64,000 bases of DNA, from contig CAMXIK010000008.1 in NCBI GenBank assembly GCA_947243855.1, positions 1 through 64,000 of the forward strand, in the 5' to 3' direction. Made by a program: the position numbers and the translations under genes. Below, piece by piece: positions 9,082 through 17,834 of this stretch; position 1 is the stretch's first letter, and each line of letters begins with the position of its first letter. This DNA is from an uncultured Lachnospiraceae bacterium (GTDB lineage Bacteria > Bacillota > Clostridia > Lachnospirales > Lachnospiraceae). The notes under the pieces were generated by a model, which was not told the DNA's origin, searched no databases, and worked only from the letters and a program-made list of their open reading frames with translations.

Positions 9082-9352
9082 AAACCGTGCAGCCGGGGCG
9101 TTAGCGGTGCCTTGTACCCACAATCCGCTCCAGTGGGGGTGATGCTTTATCAAGGACCCGCGCCTGCGTTGCTGCCCTTTATAAGTGGCGTTGAAGTTTG
9201 GGTCTTGCGCAATGAGAATCCATGAACCGTGTCAGGGTGGGAACACAGCAGCACTAAGTGGAACCTTTCATGTGCCGTGAGGGTGCCTGGCGGAGTTAAC
9301 TGTAAAGGTAACGGACATGGGTTAGGGTTCGACATAAAGCGCACGGTTTTAA
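9082..9352 (+). ncRNA. ffs: Signal recognition particle RNA, large bacterial type
   Basis: About 270 bases, the length of Bacillus scRNA, with both Alu and S domains. The ends pair (AAACCGTGC with GCACGGTTT). The 5' part GCCGGGGCGTTAGCGGTG fits the Alu domain. The conserved domain IV region is present as CCGTGTCAGGGTGGGAACAC then AGCAGCACTAAG, the Ffh-binding hairpin. A strong promoter lies just upstream. No separate terminator fits before the radical SAM gene, which begins 22 bases later. The closing stem followed by TTTTAAATTTT may terminate weakly. Confidence 0.95.
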
Positions 9353-9373
9353 ATTTTCGGGAGTTATTCGCTA

Positions 9374-10309
9374 ATGACAAATCAGACAATCTGTGAAAAC
9401 GGCGTCTGGCCGGAACTGTCAAACTGTACCCTTTGCCCAAGAGAATGCCATGTAAACAGAAATGCCGGAGAAATCGGTTACTGCGGGCAAACTGCCGTTC
9501 TCACGGCCGCAAGGGCCGCCCTGCACTTCTGGGAAGAACCCTGCCTGTCCGGCACGAACGGCTCCGGGGCCGTTTTTTTCAGCGGCTGCAATCTGCGCTG
9601 CGTCTATTGTCAAAATCACGAAATTGCGCAGGGGCATTTGGGGCGCGCCATAACGGCATCCAGGCTTTGCGAAATTTTTCTGGAGCTACAGGAAAAGGGC
9701 GCGCATAACATTAATCTGGTCACGCCAACTCATTTTGTTCCCCAAATTATAACCGCATTACAAACAGCAAAAAAACAGGGACTTTCCATCCCTGTCGTCT
9801 ATAATTCTTCCTCATATGAAAAAACAGAAACCTTAAAAAAGCTGGACGGGCTTGTGGACATTTATCTGCCAGACATGAAATACTTCGACAGTGCATTGAG
9901 CGGACAATATTCCCACGCTCCCGATTATTTTGAAAAAGCTGCTGCTGCCATCGCCGAAATGGTCCGCCAGACGGGCTCGCCAGTCTTTACGGACGGCCCC
10001 GACTCTCTGATACAAAAGGGCGTTATCGTCCGCCATCTGCTTTTACCGGGCTGCGAAAAGGACTCCCGGCACATTCTGCGTTATCTCCATGAGACGTATC
10101 AAAATAACATTTATGTCAGTATCATGAATCAATATACGCCGCTTTCGCAGGTGAAAAACATTCCCGGGCTCAACCGCAAAATTTCCGCCCGCGAATATGA
10201 AAAAATCATAGACTACGCCATCTCCATCGGAATTGAAAACGGTTTTATCCAAGAAGGAGAAACCGCCTCGGAAAGTTTTATTCCCGCCTTCGACTGCGAG
10301 GGAATATAG
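9374..10309 (+). CDS. Radical SAM protein, PflX-like
   Basis: 311 residues. The 4Fe-4S motif of radical SAM enzymes is CNLRCVYC (about residues 73-80), preceded by FFSGC. A cysteine-rich N-terminus (CTLCPRECHVNR and GYCGQ) resembles the PflX/COG1313 group of putative activating enzymes. Later blocks are VTPTHFVPQI, VYNSSSYEKTETL, DIYLPDMKYFD and VRHLLLPGC. The substrate is unknown; relatives are named after pyruvate formate-lyase activase, but a role in glycyl-radical activation is not shown. The site GGGAG lies 10 bases before the ATG. It follows the SRP RNA in the same direction with no room for another promoter, so it is probably expressed by read-through. Confidence 0.88.
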   Translation: MTNQTICENGVWPELSNCTLCPRECHVNRNAGEIGYCGQTAVLTAARAALHFWEEPCLSGTNGSGAVFFSGCNLRCVYCQNHEIAQGHLGRAITASRLCEIFLELQEKGAHNINLVTPTHFVPQIITALQTAKKQGLSIPVVYNSSSYEKTETLKKLDGLVDIYLPDMKYFDSALSGQYSHAPDYFEKAAAAIAEMVRQTGSPVFTDGPDSLIQKGVIVRHLLLPGCEKDSRHILRYLHETYQNNIYVSIMNQYTPLSQVKNIPGLNRKISAREYEKIIDYAISIGIENGFIQEGETASESFIPAFDCEGI

Positions 10310-11227
10310 CTATAGCTCCACCCGTCTCAGATAATAGCCAAACTCTCCCGCCTTCGGTTCCCCGCTTGCACACTCGAAAGCCTCAAAGCCAAACATCAAC
10401 GCCACCATTTTCTCTCTCTCGTAAAAGACACCGGGCACTCCCAGATAATAGGTCTCTTTCTCTTTTCCCAAAATCACATGCCTGTAATTATAAAACCCAT
10501 GTAAAAGAAAACTATTGTTTACCAAATGCTGATATTTAGAAGACAGGATCAGAAAATCCTTCGGTTCCAGTTTCACATAAACCCTCTCGTCCCCGTAGGG
10601 ATGAATGCGGTCATAGGTGTCCAAAATCTGCTCCCATTTATCTTCCTTCAATCCCTCCATCGGAGGCAGGGACATAGAAGGCTGTGCTTTCTGAGGCTTC
10701 TGAACGTTCCCCGACTCCTGTGCGGCAACGGTTTCCTGTTGGCGCTGTCTCTCCACTGCAATATATGTAACCTGTTTGTTTTGACGCCTAGGCTTTTCTT
10801 CCTCTTTTGTCCTCTGATCCGTGGCAATCCGCGTTTCTCCCTGCGGCTCTGCTTCCGCCCTGTTTTCTCTTTCCGGGCTTTCCGCATCCCTCTCTTTTTC
10901 CGCGGTATTTTCCACAGTCTTGCTGGTTCCTTCAATCAGATAACCACCGGGCAGCATAATTTGCAGCCTGACCCGTTCCAGAGAGTCCTCCTCCTTCTTT
11001 TCCCACTGGCCGCCGCCTTCCCGCACAGCAATCCCGTCCGCTTCTTTCCAGTCCGTCCCGCTATAATAGCGCACCGGGAATCTACCGTTTATGGATTTGG
11101 GCGCATTCTTTACCGTGAGAGTCAGATTCCCCTCCCTGCCCTTTTTCTCCACTTTCAGAAACCCAGCGTTTCCCAGACGGTTTCCATCCTTATACAAATT
11201 CATATAGATGATTTCTTTTTGATACAT
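10310..11227 (-). CDS. Uncharacterised protein, Lachnospiraceae type
   Basis: 305 residues from the ATG at 11227; GTG codons at 11236 and 11239 are closer to the AAAGG site, so the start is uncertain. An N-terminal domain (about 1-95, NLTLTVKNAPKSINGRFPVRYY) resembles a small beta-rich module. A low-complexity charged linker rich in Glu, Arg and Gln follows (about 100-185). The conserved-looking C-terminal domain (about 190-305) has WEQILDTYDRIHPYGDERVYVKLEPKDF and ends GYYLRRVEL. No signal peptide or membrane segment is seen. I do not recognise a function. Its stop abuts the stop of the convergent radical SAM gene with no gap. Confidence 0.75.
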   Translation of the reverse strand: MYQKEIIYMNLYKDGNRLGNAGFLKVEKKGREGNLTLTVKNAPKSINGRFPVRYYSGTDWKEADGIAVREGGGQWEKKEEDSLERVRLQIMLPGGYLIEGTSKTVENTAEKERDAESPERENRAEAEPQGETRIATDQRTKEEEKPRRQNKQVTYIAVERQRQQETVAAQESGNVQKPQKAQPSMSLPPMEGLKEDKWEQILDTYDRIHPYGDERVYVKLEPKDFLILSSKYQHLVNNSFLLHGFYNYRHVILGKEKETYYLGVPGVFYEREKMVALMFGFEAFECASGEPKAGEFGYYLRRVEL

Positions 11228-11309
11228 AAGCCGCACCACGCCTTTCTATCTATCTATATGCGTGGCGGAGAGGAAATATGTCTTTTTTATTTCCGGCTCT
11301 GCTTATGCG

Positions 11310-12398
11310 CTAAAAGTTTAACGAATCCAGATAACGCATGTAATTAACTACCATCAACGCAATCTTAAAGGTCAGCGCATCGTCAAAAACACGGATATCC
11401 AATCCGGTGCTCTTCTGTAACTTCTCTATCCGGTATACCAAGGTATTCCGGTGTACAAAAAGCTGTCTTGAAGTCTCGGACACATTCAGGTTGTTCTCAA
11501 AAAACTTATTGATTGTGGTCAAAGTTTCTTCATCCAATTCCGCCGGCACGTTTGATCCAAAAATCTCATCAATAAACAGTCTGCACAGATTAATCGGGAG
11601 CTGGTAAATCAACCTGCCAATCCCCAATGTATTATATGCCGAAACCTTCTTTTCCGCATAAAAAATCTTTCCCACATCAAGCGCCATTTTAGCTTCCTTA
11701 TAGGATTTTGATACTTCCTTAAGTTCTTCCACAATGGTGCCGTAGGCCACGCGCACGTTGAGCATCGCCTCCGTGTTCATCATGTCCACAATCGTATCGG
11801 CAATCTGTTCAAGCCTCTCATAATGATCGTCAACCGCAAGCGCTTTGATCAGAATCACATTGCTCTCGTCAACCGCCGTAATATAGTCCCCAACCTGCGA
11901 GCTGAACATACCATTCAAAAGTTCCATTGCCGTGCTGTCTTTTTCCTTGTCCGTTTCAATCAGGAAAACCGCACGAGGAACAGCCGCTTCGATGTGCAGC
12001 TTCTTTGCACGGTTATAAATATCCACAAGAAGCATGTTATCCAGCAATAAATTCTGGAAAAAGTTATTGCGGTCATACCGCTCCTTATAGGCGATGATTA
12101 AATGCTGCAACTGGCTCACCGCTATCCTGCCGATCATATAGGTATCTTCGCTGCTGCCTTTTGCATCCAATATAAACAGCACTGCTTCTTCATCCAAAAC
12201 CTTAAGCAGATGGTGCTGGCCGATCACCTGACTATCAGCGGGAGATTCCACAAAACCCGAAATCAGCGTGGGGGAAATATCGCCCGTCTCAAAAGTAGCC
12301 GCAATCTCTTTTCCCTCCGAATCCCATACGGCAAGGTCAATTTTAGAGATTGCTCCAAGTTCCTCTATACTGTTTTTGATAATCTGACTTGAAATCAT
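11310..12398 (-). CDS. PucR/CdaR-family transcriptional regulator
   Basis: 362 residues. The C-terminus carries the PucR-type helix-turn-helix: FFENNLNVSETSRQLFVHRNTLVYRIEKL, about residues 300-330. The middle is a GGDEF-like degenerate CdaR domain (about 130-260, RVAYGTIVEELKEVSKSYKEA). The N-terminal 110 residues fit a ligand-sensing domain of the sugar-diacid recognition type. GGAGG lies before the ATG. It is the next gene after the MsmK-type ATPase gene, separated by a terminator. Relatives control sugar-acid or purine use; which ligand applies here cannot be read. Confidence 0.85.
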   Translation of the reverse strand: MISSQIIKNSIEELGAISKIDLAVWDSEGKEIAATFETGDISPTLISGFVESPADSQVIGQHHLLKVLDEEAVLFILDAKGSSEDTYMIGRIAVSQLQHLIIAYKERYDRNNFFQNLLLDNMLLVDIYNRAKKLHIEAAVPRAVFLIETDKEKDSTAMELLNGMFSSQVGDYITAVDESNVILIKALAVDDHYERLEQIADTIVDMMNTEAMLNVRVAYGTIVEELKEVSKSYKEAKMALDVGKIFYAEKKVSAYNTLGIGRLIYQLPINLCRLFIDEIFGSNVPAELDEETLTTINKFFENNLNVSETSRQLFVHRNTLVYRIEKLQKSTGLDIRVFDDALTFKIALMVVNYMRYLDSLNF

Positions 12399-12434
12399 AG
12401 TACCTCCATTACTTAGCCGTGCATATTAGAAAGA

Positions 12435-12460
12435 GGGAGGGATGCGTAGGCATCCCTCCC
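12435..12460 (-). terminator. Terminator after msmK-type ATPase gene
   Basis: Perfect 11-pair stem, GGGAGGGATGC with GCATCCCTCCC, four-base loop, followed on the minus strand by TCTTTCTAAT. It lies between the ATPase stop and the PucR start. Confidence 0.75.
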
Positions 12461-12475
12461 CTAAAATCATTCTTC

Positions 12476-13585
12476 CTAGTTAGTGATGGTCTGCTCTGTC
12501 TCTTTGTCGAATACGTGAATCTTCTCAACATCGAAAGCAAACTTAACTGTGTCACCCGGTCTTGCAGTTGTACGGGAATCCACTCTCGCGGTAATCGGGA
12601 ACTCAGCAAGATCAAAGTATAAGTAAACTTCTGCACCAAGCAATTCGTATACCTTAATGGTAGACTCGAATACGCACTTAGCGGTCTCAATGAACATCTC
12701 GGAATCATACACATCCTCAGGGCGGATACCGAATGTAACGGTCTTTCCTGCGTAGCCGCCGTCGATCAGCTTCTTAGCCTTAGCCGGAGGAAGCGGAATG
12801 GTCTGGCCCGCTACTTTCAGGCTTGCATTGTCGCCGCTCACTTCAACAACAGCATCGAGGAAGTTCATCTGCGGTGATCCCATGAATCCTGCTACGAACA
12901 GATTCTGAGGCTTCTGGTATAAGTTCTGAGGCGTATCAACCTGCTGTACCACACCGTCTTTCATAACAACGATTCTCGTACCAAGGGTCATAGCCTCTGT
13001 CTGGTCATGTGTTACATAGATAATGGTGGTGCCCAGTCTCTGATGCAGCTTGGAAATCTCAACACGCATCTGTACACGAAGCTTTGCATCCAAGTTGGAC
13101 AGCGGCTCATCCATCAGGAATACTTTAGGGTTACGAACGATTGCACGTCCCATAGCCACACGCTGTCTCTGACCACCGGAAAGAGCCTTCGGCTTACGAT
13201 CAAGAAGAGCTGTCAGATCAAGGATCTTCGCCGCTTCTTTTACCATCTTGTCGATCTCATCCTTCGGAACCTTTCTCAGCTTAAGGCCGAATGCCATGTT
13301 ATCATACACGGACATATGAGGATACAGAGCGTAGTTCTGGAATACCATTGCGATATCTCTGTCCTTAGGTTCCACATCGTTCACGACTCTGTCGCCGATC
13401 TTCAGCTCGCCGGAAGAAATATCTTCCAGACCAGCGATCATACGAAGGGTGGTGGACTTACCACAACCCGAAGGTCCTACGAAGATGATGAACTCCTGAT
13501 CTGCGATCTCAAGGTTGAAATCTTTTACTGCCTCGAATCCGTTAGGGTATACCTTGCAGACATTTTTTAAAGATAAACTTGCCAT
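12476..13585 (-). CDS. Sugar ABC importer ATPase, MsmK/UgpC type
   Basis: Energises CUT1-type sugar importers from the cytoplasm. 369 residues. Walker A GPSGCGKST (37-45), Q-loop MVFQNYALYPHMS, signature LSGGQRQRVAMGRA, Walker B VFLMDEPLSNLDAKLR and the switch histidine in VTHDQTEAM are all intact. The C-terminal 130 residues are the regulatory TOBE/OB domain (GIRPEDV). No permease or binding protein adjoins it. In Firmicutes one MsmK often serves several importers, so the ATPase-less system at 17863-21356 is a natural partner (inference). A -10 TATACT lies at 13668-13673 without a good -35, which suggests activator control. Confidence 0.93.
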   Translation of the reverse strand: MASLSLKNVCKVYPNGFEAVKDFNLEIADQEFIIFVGPSGCGKSTTLRMIAGLEDISSGELKIGDRVVNDVEPKDRDIAMVFQNYALYPHMSVYDNMAFGLKLRKVPKDEIDKMVKEAAKILDLTALLDRKPKALSGGQRQRVAMGRAIVRNPKVFLMDEPLSNLDAKLRVQMRVEISKLHQRLGTTIIYVTHDQTEAMTLGTRIVVMKDGVVQQVDTPQNLYQKPQNLFVAGFMGSPQMNFLDAVVEVSGDNASLKVAGQTIPLPPAKAKKLIDGGYAGKTVTFGIRPEDVYDSEMFIETAKCVFESTIKVYELLGAEVYLYFDLAEFPITARVDSRTTARPGDTVKFAFDVEKIHVFDKETEQTITN

Positions 13586-13817
13586 GATTGGAATGCCTCC
13601 TAATTTTATTTTTTTGTTTTCTCTTTGCCTGAGAATATGCCTTTCCCAGACATCTAATCTGTAAATTAGTATAACGGACTTTCCCTTCCTTTGCTATGCC
13701 ACTATTCCACAAAGATTTCGTCCTCGATTGTAAATATTGCTTACTTTATGCCTTTATTTTTAATCCCAACGGCAAATTGCCTAAGATTGTACCGCTTTCC
13801 TGTGCACATTGCCCAAA

Positions 13818-14033
13818 CTATGCCGTTCTGCATCCTTTTACCTCGTAACCCGCTTCCGTCACAGCATTGCCAAGAACCTCGTCGGCGATCTCATTTTCCA
13901 TCGTCACGCTGGCTGTCTTGTTTTCCAGACTGACCTCCACCGCTGTCACACCGGCAATCCCCTCCAGCGCTTTTTGCACATGCGCCAGACATTTTGCGCA
14001 CATCATACCCTCCACATCCAATACTTTTACCAT
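13818..14033 (-). CDS. Possible internal start: free CopZ-like copper chaperone
   Basis: In frame inside copA, an ATG at 14033 is preceded by AAGGAG (14043-14048, minus strand) with nine bases between, a near-ideal ribosome site. Initiation there would give a 71-residue protein ([20 protein letters not shown] onward) with exactly the boundaries and fold signature of a CopZ/HMA chaperone. The linker just upstream is Lys/Glu rich, so part of the AAGGAG could be chance. This is a prediction from sequence only; the fused domain is certain, the separate product is not. Confidence 0.45.
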   Translation of the reverse strand: MVKVLDVEGMMCAKCLAHVQKALEGIAGVTAVEVSLENKTASVTMENEIADEVLGNAVTEAGYEVKGCRTA

Positions 14034-16379
14034 TTCTTTGTTCTCCTTTCTCTGCTCTTTTTCCTTATTTTTGATAAAGCCATCTAGCGACGGCATAGGA
14101 ACCTCTTTTGCTCTTTTATCTTTGGCGGCGCTCGTTGCGGAAAAGAAGTTTAACCGCAGCGCGTTAGTCACCACGCAGAAGCTTGACAGGCTCATGGCCG
14201 CCGCCGCAATCATCGGATTTAAGGAAAGCCCGGCCAGCGGAACCAAAACGCCCGCCGCTACCGGAATACCGATGCAGTTATAGAAAAATGCCCAAAACAA
14301 ATTTTCATGAATATTTTTAAGCACCTGTCTGGAAAGTCTGACAGCTGCGGAAACATCCGTCAATTTTGATTTTACCAGAACAATATCCGCCGCGTCCAAC
14401 GCCACGTCCGCTCCCGCTCCTATGGCAATTCCCACATCCGCGCTTGTAAGCGCAGGCGCGTCGTTAATCCCGTCTCCCACCATGGCAACTTTTCCATGCT
14501 TTGCCAGCTCTTTAATCACAGCTTCCTTATCGCCCGGAAGTACATCCGCCACAACGGCATCGATTCCCACCTGAGCCCGCACTGCCTCCGCGGTACGCCT
14601 ATTGTCACCCGTCAGCATAACCACATGGATGCCCATATCCTTAATCTCTTTCACAGCCTGCGCGCTGTCCGGCTTCGCCACATCAGCCACGGCGATCATG
14701 CCAAGCAGAATGCCGCCTCTCGCAAAATAAAGAGGCGTTTTTCCCTCGTCGGCCATCTTTTCACCCAGCCTCATAAACTCTTCCGTCATTAAGCCGCGCT
14801 CTGTAAAAAGCGCCGCCTTTCCGCCCACCGCCGGCAGTCTTTTCAGCACGCCCTCTACTCCCCATCCGGGCAGCGCCTTAAAATCGGTCGCTTCTCCCAG
14901 ATCAATCTGATCCAGCCCGGCCCTCTCACAGATCGCATGGGCCAAAGGGTGCTCGCTTTTTTTCTCTAAAGAAGCCGCCACGCGCAAAAGCTCTTCTTTG
15001 GAAGAAGCTTCCACAGGACAGATGTCCGTCACGCGGGGTTTTCCCTCCGTCACGGTTCCCGTCTTATCCAAAACCACAAAGTTTACTCTGCCGGTCTGTT
15101 CCAGCGCCGTCGCATTCTTAAACAAAATACCCTGCCCCGCTCCGACGCCGTTGCCCACCATAATCGCTACGGGCGTTGCCAGCCCCAGCGAGCAGGGACA
15201 GCTGATTACCAACACGCTGACCGCATAGGAAAGAGCTTTCCCTATTCCCGCTCCCGCAAGCAGCCAGACCGCCCCCGTAAGCAGGGCAAGGGTAATTACC
15301 ACCGGGACAAAAACGCCGGACACGCGGTCTGCAATCTGTGCAATAGGCGCTTTTGTCGCCACCGCATTTTCCACCATACTGATAATCTGCCGCAGGGTCG
15401 TGTCATCGCCCACGCGGGTTGCCCGGCAGGTAATCGCCCCATTCTGATTCAAAGTTGCGGCGCTGACCCTGTCTCCAGCACTTTTATCGACTGGCAGGCT
15501 CTCCCCTGTCAAAGCCGCCTCGTCCACCGCGCTCTCCCCTTCGACCACTTCACCGTCAACTGGAATACTCTCGCCCGGTTTCACAACAAAGAGATCGCCC
15601 ACCGCAACCTCCTCCGCATTCACCGTCACTTCAACGCCCTCACGAATCACATGCGCTGTTTTCGGCGCCAAATCCATCAGGCTTTTGACCGCGTTCGTCG
15701 TCTTTCCCTTGCTGTAAGCTTCCAGCATCTTGCCCACTGTGATCAACGTAAGGATCATGGCCGCCGACTCAAAATACATATCATGCAGACAATGCACCGC
15801 CGCTTCCCTATTTTCCGCGGCGTATGCGCCGCCCATACGAAACATCACCGCCGCGCTGTACACAAAAGCCGCCGTACTCCCTAACGCCACTAAGGTATCC
15901 ATATTGGGCGCGCGGTGCAGCAATCCCGTAAAACCACTGACGAAAAATTTCTGGTTAATCACCATTACAAGCCCCGTCAACAAAAGCTGGTATAACGCGA
16001 TTGCCCAAGGATTTTCGGCAAAGGCTTTCGGCAAAGGCCACCCCCACATCAGATGGCCCATAGATACATACATCAGCGGCAGTAAAAGACATAAGGAGGC
16101 AATTAATCTGCGCCGCAGTTTCGGCGTCTCATGATCTGCAAAAGGCTCCTCCTTGCGCGCACTCTCTACCCCTGCGGGAGCCGCGCCATATCCCGCGTCC
16201 GCCACGGCTTGACAGATTGTCTCCGCCGCAACATTTTCTCTGCTGGAAACCATCATATTGTTCATCAACAAATTTACGCTGACCGCATCAACGCCCGCAA
16301 CGCCGCGTACTGCCTTCTCCACATGCGCGCTGCAGGCCGCGCATGTCATGCCTGTTACGTTAAACTTTTCTGTTTTCAT
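13818..16379 (-). CDS. copA: Copper-exporting P-type ATPase with C-terminal CopZ-like domain
   Basis: Exports Cu(I) across the membrane using ATP. 853 residues. It has an N-terminal metal-binding domain ([11 protein letters not shown]13/C16), the P1B membrane core with the CPC transport motif in [13 protein letters not shown], the actuator block [11 protein letters not shown], phosphorylation motif [17 protein letters not shown] for nucleotide binding, and [10 protein letters not shown]. Unusually, a charged linker (about 745-782) leads to a second metal-binding domain at the C-terminus (783-853, [12 protein letters not shown]794/C797). That part resembles a fused CopZ chaperone and has its own possible start at 14033. 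csoR lies 16 bases upstream, forming a copper-responsive operon. Confidence 0.95.
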   Translation of the reverse strand: MKTEKFNVTGMTCAACSAHVEKAVRGVAGVDAVSVNLLMNNMMVSSRENVAAETICQAVADAGYGAAPAGVESARKEEPFADHETPKLRRRLIASLCLLLPLMYVSMGHLMWGWPLPKAFAENPWAIALYQLLLTGLVMVINQKFFVSGFTGLLHRAPNMDTLVALGSTAAFVYSAAVMFRMGGAYAAENREAAVHCLHDMYFESAAMILTLITVGKMLEAYSKGKTTNAVKSLMDLAPKTAHVIREGVEVTVNAEEVAVGDLFVVKPGESIPVDGEVVEGESAVDEAALTGESLPVDKSAGDRVSAATLNQNGAITCRATRVGDDTTLRQIISMVENAVATKAPIAQIADRVSGVFVPVVITLALLTGAVWLLAGAGIGKALSYAVSVLVISCPCSLGLATPVAIMVGNGVGAGQGILFKNATALEQTGRVNFVVLDKTGTVTEGKPRVTDICPVEASSKEELLRVAASLEKKSEHPLAHAICERAGLDQIDLGEATDFKALPGWGVEGVLKRLPAVGGKAALFTERGLMTEEFMRLGEKMADEGKTPLYFARGGILLGMIAVADVAKPDSAQAVKEIKDMGIHVVMLTGDNRRTAEAVRAQVGIDAVVADVLPGDKEAVIKELAKHGKVAMVGDGINDAPALTSADVGIAIGAGADVALDAADIVLVKSKLTDVSAAVRLSRQVLKNIHENLFWAFFYNCIGIPVAAGVLVPLAGLSLNPMIAAAAMSLSSFCVVTNALRLNFFSATSAAKDKRAKEVPMPSLDGFIKNKEKEQRKENKEMVKVLDVEGMMCAKCLAHVQKALEGIAGVTAVEVSLENKTASVTMENEIADEVLGNAVTEAGYEVKGCRTA

Positions 16380-16395
16380 GTCTGTCTCTCTACTT

Positions 16396-16776
16396 TCACT
16401 TTAATTTCTTCATCAATTCCACGGCTTCCGTCATAATCGCCGTATTACCCTGCCGTACCTGCTCTACTACACAAGTTTCCATGTGCTCCTGCAAAACCTG
16501 ATAGCCAAGCCCCTGCAGCGCGCTCTCCACCGCACCGATTTGAATCAGGATATCGCCGCAGTAGCGGTTGTCGTCGATCATATTCCGAATGCCGTTCAAC
16601 TGGCCTATGATACGATTGATACGACTTGTCAGTTTTTTTTGCTCCGCAGCCTCGCGGGGCGTACTTTTATGACGGCAGCAAGCGCACACATCCTCCGCCG
16701 CATCCTGCCGCAGTTCCTCTGCCCGCCCTATTTCTTCCGTCTGGCGTATCCCTTCGCCCGTCTGTCCCCGTTTCAT
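16396..16776 (-). CDS. csoR: CsoR-family copper-sensing repressor
   Basis: 126 residues, all-helical DUF156/CsoR family. The Cu(I) ligand set of CsoR is present: C73 (NRYCGDIL), H98 and C102 (LQEHMETC). That favours copper over the nickel or formaldehyde sensors of the family. The N-terminal tail adds CACCRHK (31-37). GGAGG precedes the ATG. It is transcribed with copA, which starts 16 bases after its stop, from a promoter overlapped by a palindromic operator. Apo-CsoR should repress and Cu(I) should release it. Confidence 0.93.
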   Translation of the reverse strand: MKRGQTGEGIRQTEEIGRAEELRQDAAEDVCACCRHKSTPREAAEQKKLTSRINRIIGQLNGIRNMIDDNRYCGDILIQIGAVESALQGLGYQVLQEHMETCVVEQVRQGNTAIMTEAVELMKKLK

Positions 16777-16889
16777 ATGTGAGTCCCTCCTTGCAGGAAA
16801 ATCATGACGGTCTGTATAGTTTTCCCATGAATTTCATGAATATGAATTTTCCCTGCTGCATTCTAATATATTATTTATTTTTCACATTT

Positions 16890-16918
16890 ATACTATACCC
16901 CTGTACGGTATATGTCAA
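16890..16918 (-). promoter_or_regulatory. csoR-copA promoter with embedded CsoR-type operator
   Basis: Minus strand: -35 TTGACA (16913-16918) and a -10 of either TATAGT or TAGTAT around 16890-16898. The spacer contains TATACCGTACAGGGGTATA, a GC-centred imperfect palindrome of the TACCC/GGGTA type bound by CsoR proteins. A repressor there would block polymerase directly. Confidence 0.7.
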
Positions 16919-16920
16919 GA

Positions 16921-16960
16921 TAAAAAATGTCTGAAGGAAACATTTTTCCTTCAGACACCT
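16921..16960 (-). terminator. Terminator after Uma2 gene
   Basis: TGTCTGAAGGAAA (16928-16940) pairs with TTTCCTTCAGACA (16945-16957). On the minus strand TTTTTTA follows. It also isolates the csoR promoter. Confidence 0.85.
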
Positions 16961-16972
16961 TCACCCAGCCTG

Positions 16973-17557
16973 TTATTCCATGTTGATAGTCGGCAGTGCA
17001 ATCCAAAGATCCTCATAAATTCCCACCTTAATCTGCTCTGAACAAGAATAGGTTACCGCCTCTTCCCCTCGCTCAAAACAGTATACAGTAACTATCCTTT
17101 CCTTCGGATCAACAATCCAATATTCTCTCACCCCTGCCTCGCGGTATAATGCACGCTTTCTTTCATAATCCATTTTTTTACTGCTCGGCGACACAATCTC
17201 AATGACCCAATCTGGCGCGCCATGACAGCCTTTATCATCAAGCTTTTCTTTATCGCAGATTACCACGATGTCCGGTTCTACAAAATCGTGGATATTATTT
17301 TTAATATATACGCCAAACGGCGCAAAAACTGCCGTGCAGTTCCCTTTATTCTTCTCAATATATGCGTCAATTTGCCGAAAAAGTTTTCCAAGCAGCAATT
17401 GATGCGTAAGGGTCGGCGCTGCCATCATAAACAGCTCTCCGCCGATCAATTCGGCCCTTTCTCCCTCCGGAAGCGCCTCGATATCTGCGGTTGTGTATCT
17501 CTTTTTGTTTTCCAGTACCATAAATTTCTCCTCATTGCCAATTCGTGCATACTCCAT
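16973..17557 (-). CDS. Uma2-family PD-(D/E)XK nuclease-like protein
   Basis: 194 residues, DUF820/Uma2 family. The nuclease-fold residues are visible: EPDIVVICDKEKLDDKG, then PDWVIEIVSPSSKKMDYERK, followed by YREAGVREYWIVDP. AAGGAGG precedes the ATG. Family members are abundant in cyanobacteria and scattered in Firmicutes; the fold is that of restriction-type nucleases, but the biological role is not established and some may be transposon-derived. Here it is a single gene with its own strong promoter, a leader of about 150 bases and a terminator. Confidence 0.85.
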   Translation of the reverse strand: MEYARIGNEEKFMVLENKKRYTTADIEALPEGERAELIGGELFMMAAPTLTHQLLLGKLFRQIDAYIEKNKGNCTAVFAPFGVYIKNNIHDFVEPDIVVICDKEKLDDKGCHGAPDWVIEIVSPSSKKMDYERKRALYREAGVREYWIVDPKERIVTVYCFERGEEAVTYSCSEQIKVGIYEDLWIALPTINME

Positions 17558-17714
17558 AGTATTTCCTCCTTTTGTCCTTTCGGCCGAGAATCATACTATG
17601 CTATCTTCATGCCATCGCATTTGTCTCCGCCGCAATTTAATTAGTTATAGTGAGTAAGCGGCAGAAATGCCTGAATGTGCGAACGCACATTTTCGTCGAA
17701 TACTCCGTTTCATT

Positions 17715-17743
17715 AATATACATGATGCGCGGGTATTTGTCAA
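17715..17743 (-). promoter_or_regulatory. Sigma-A promoter for Uma2 gene
   Basis: Minus strand: perfect -35 TTGACA (17738-17743), 17-base spacer, -10 TATATT (17715-17720). The transcript would have a leader of about 150 bases. Confidence 0.75.
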
Positions 17744-17799
17744 GATATAACCGTAAATTTGCTTATACGCATAAGCAGAGCAGGAAGGCTTATGCGCGT

Positions 17800-17834
17800 A
17801 AAAAACCGGAGACGAATTTCTCATCTCCGGTTTC
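17800..17834 (-). terminator. Terminator after sugar ABC operon
   Basis: AAACCGGAGA pairs with TCTCCGGTTT around a nine-base loop; the minus strand continues TTTTTTA. It follows the permease stop at 17863 by about 30 bases. Confidence 0.85.
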
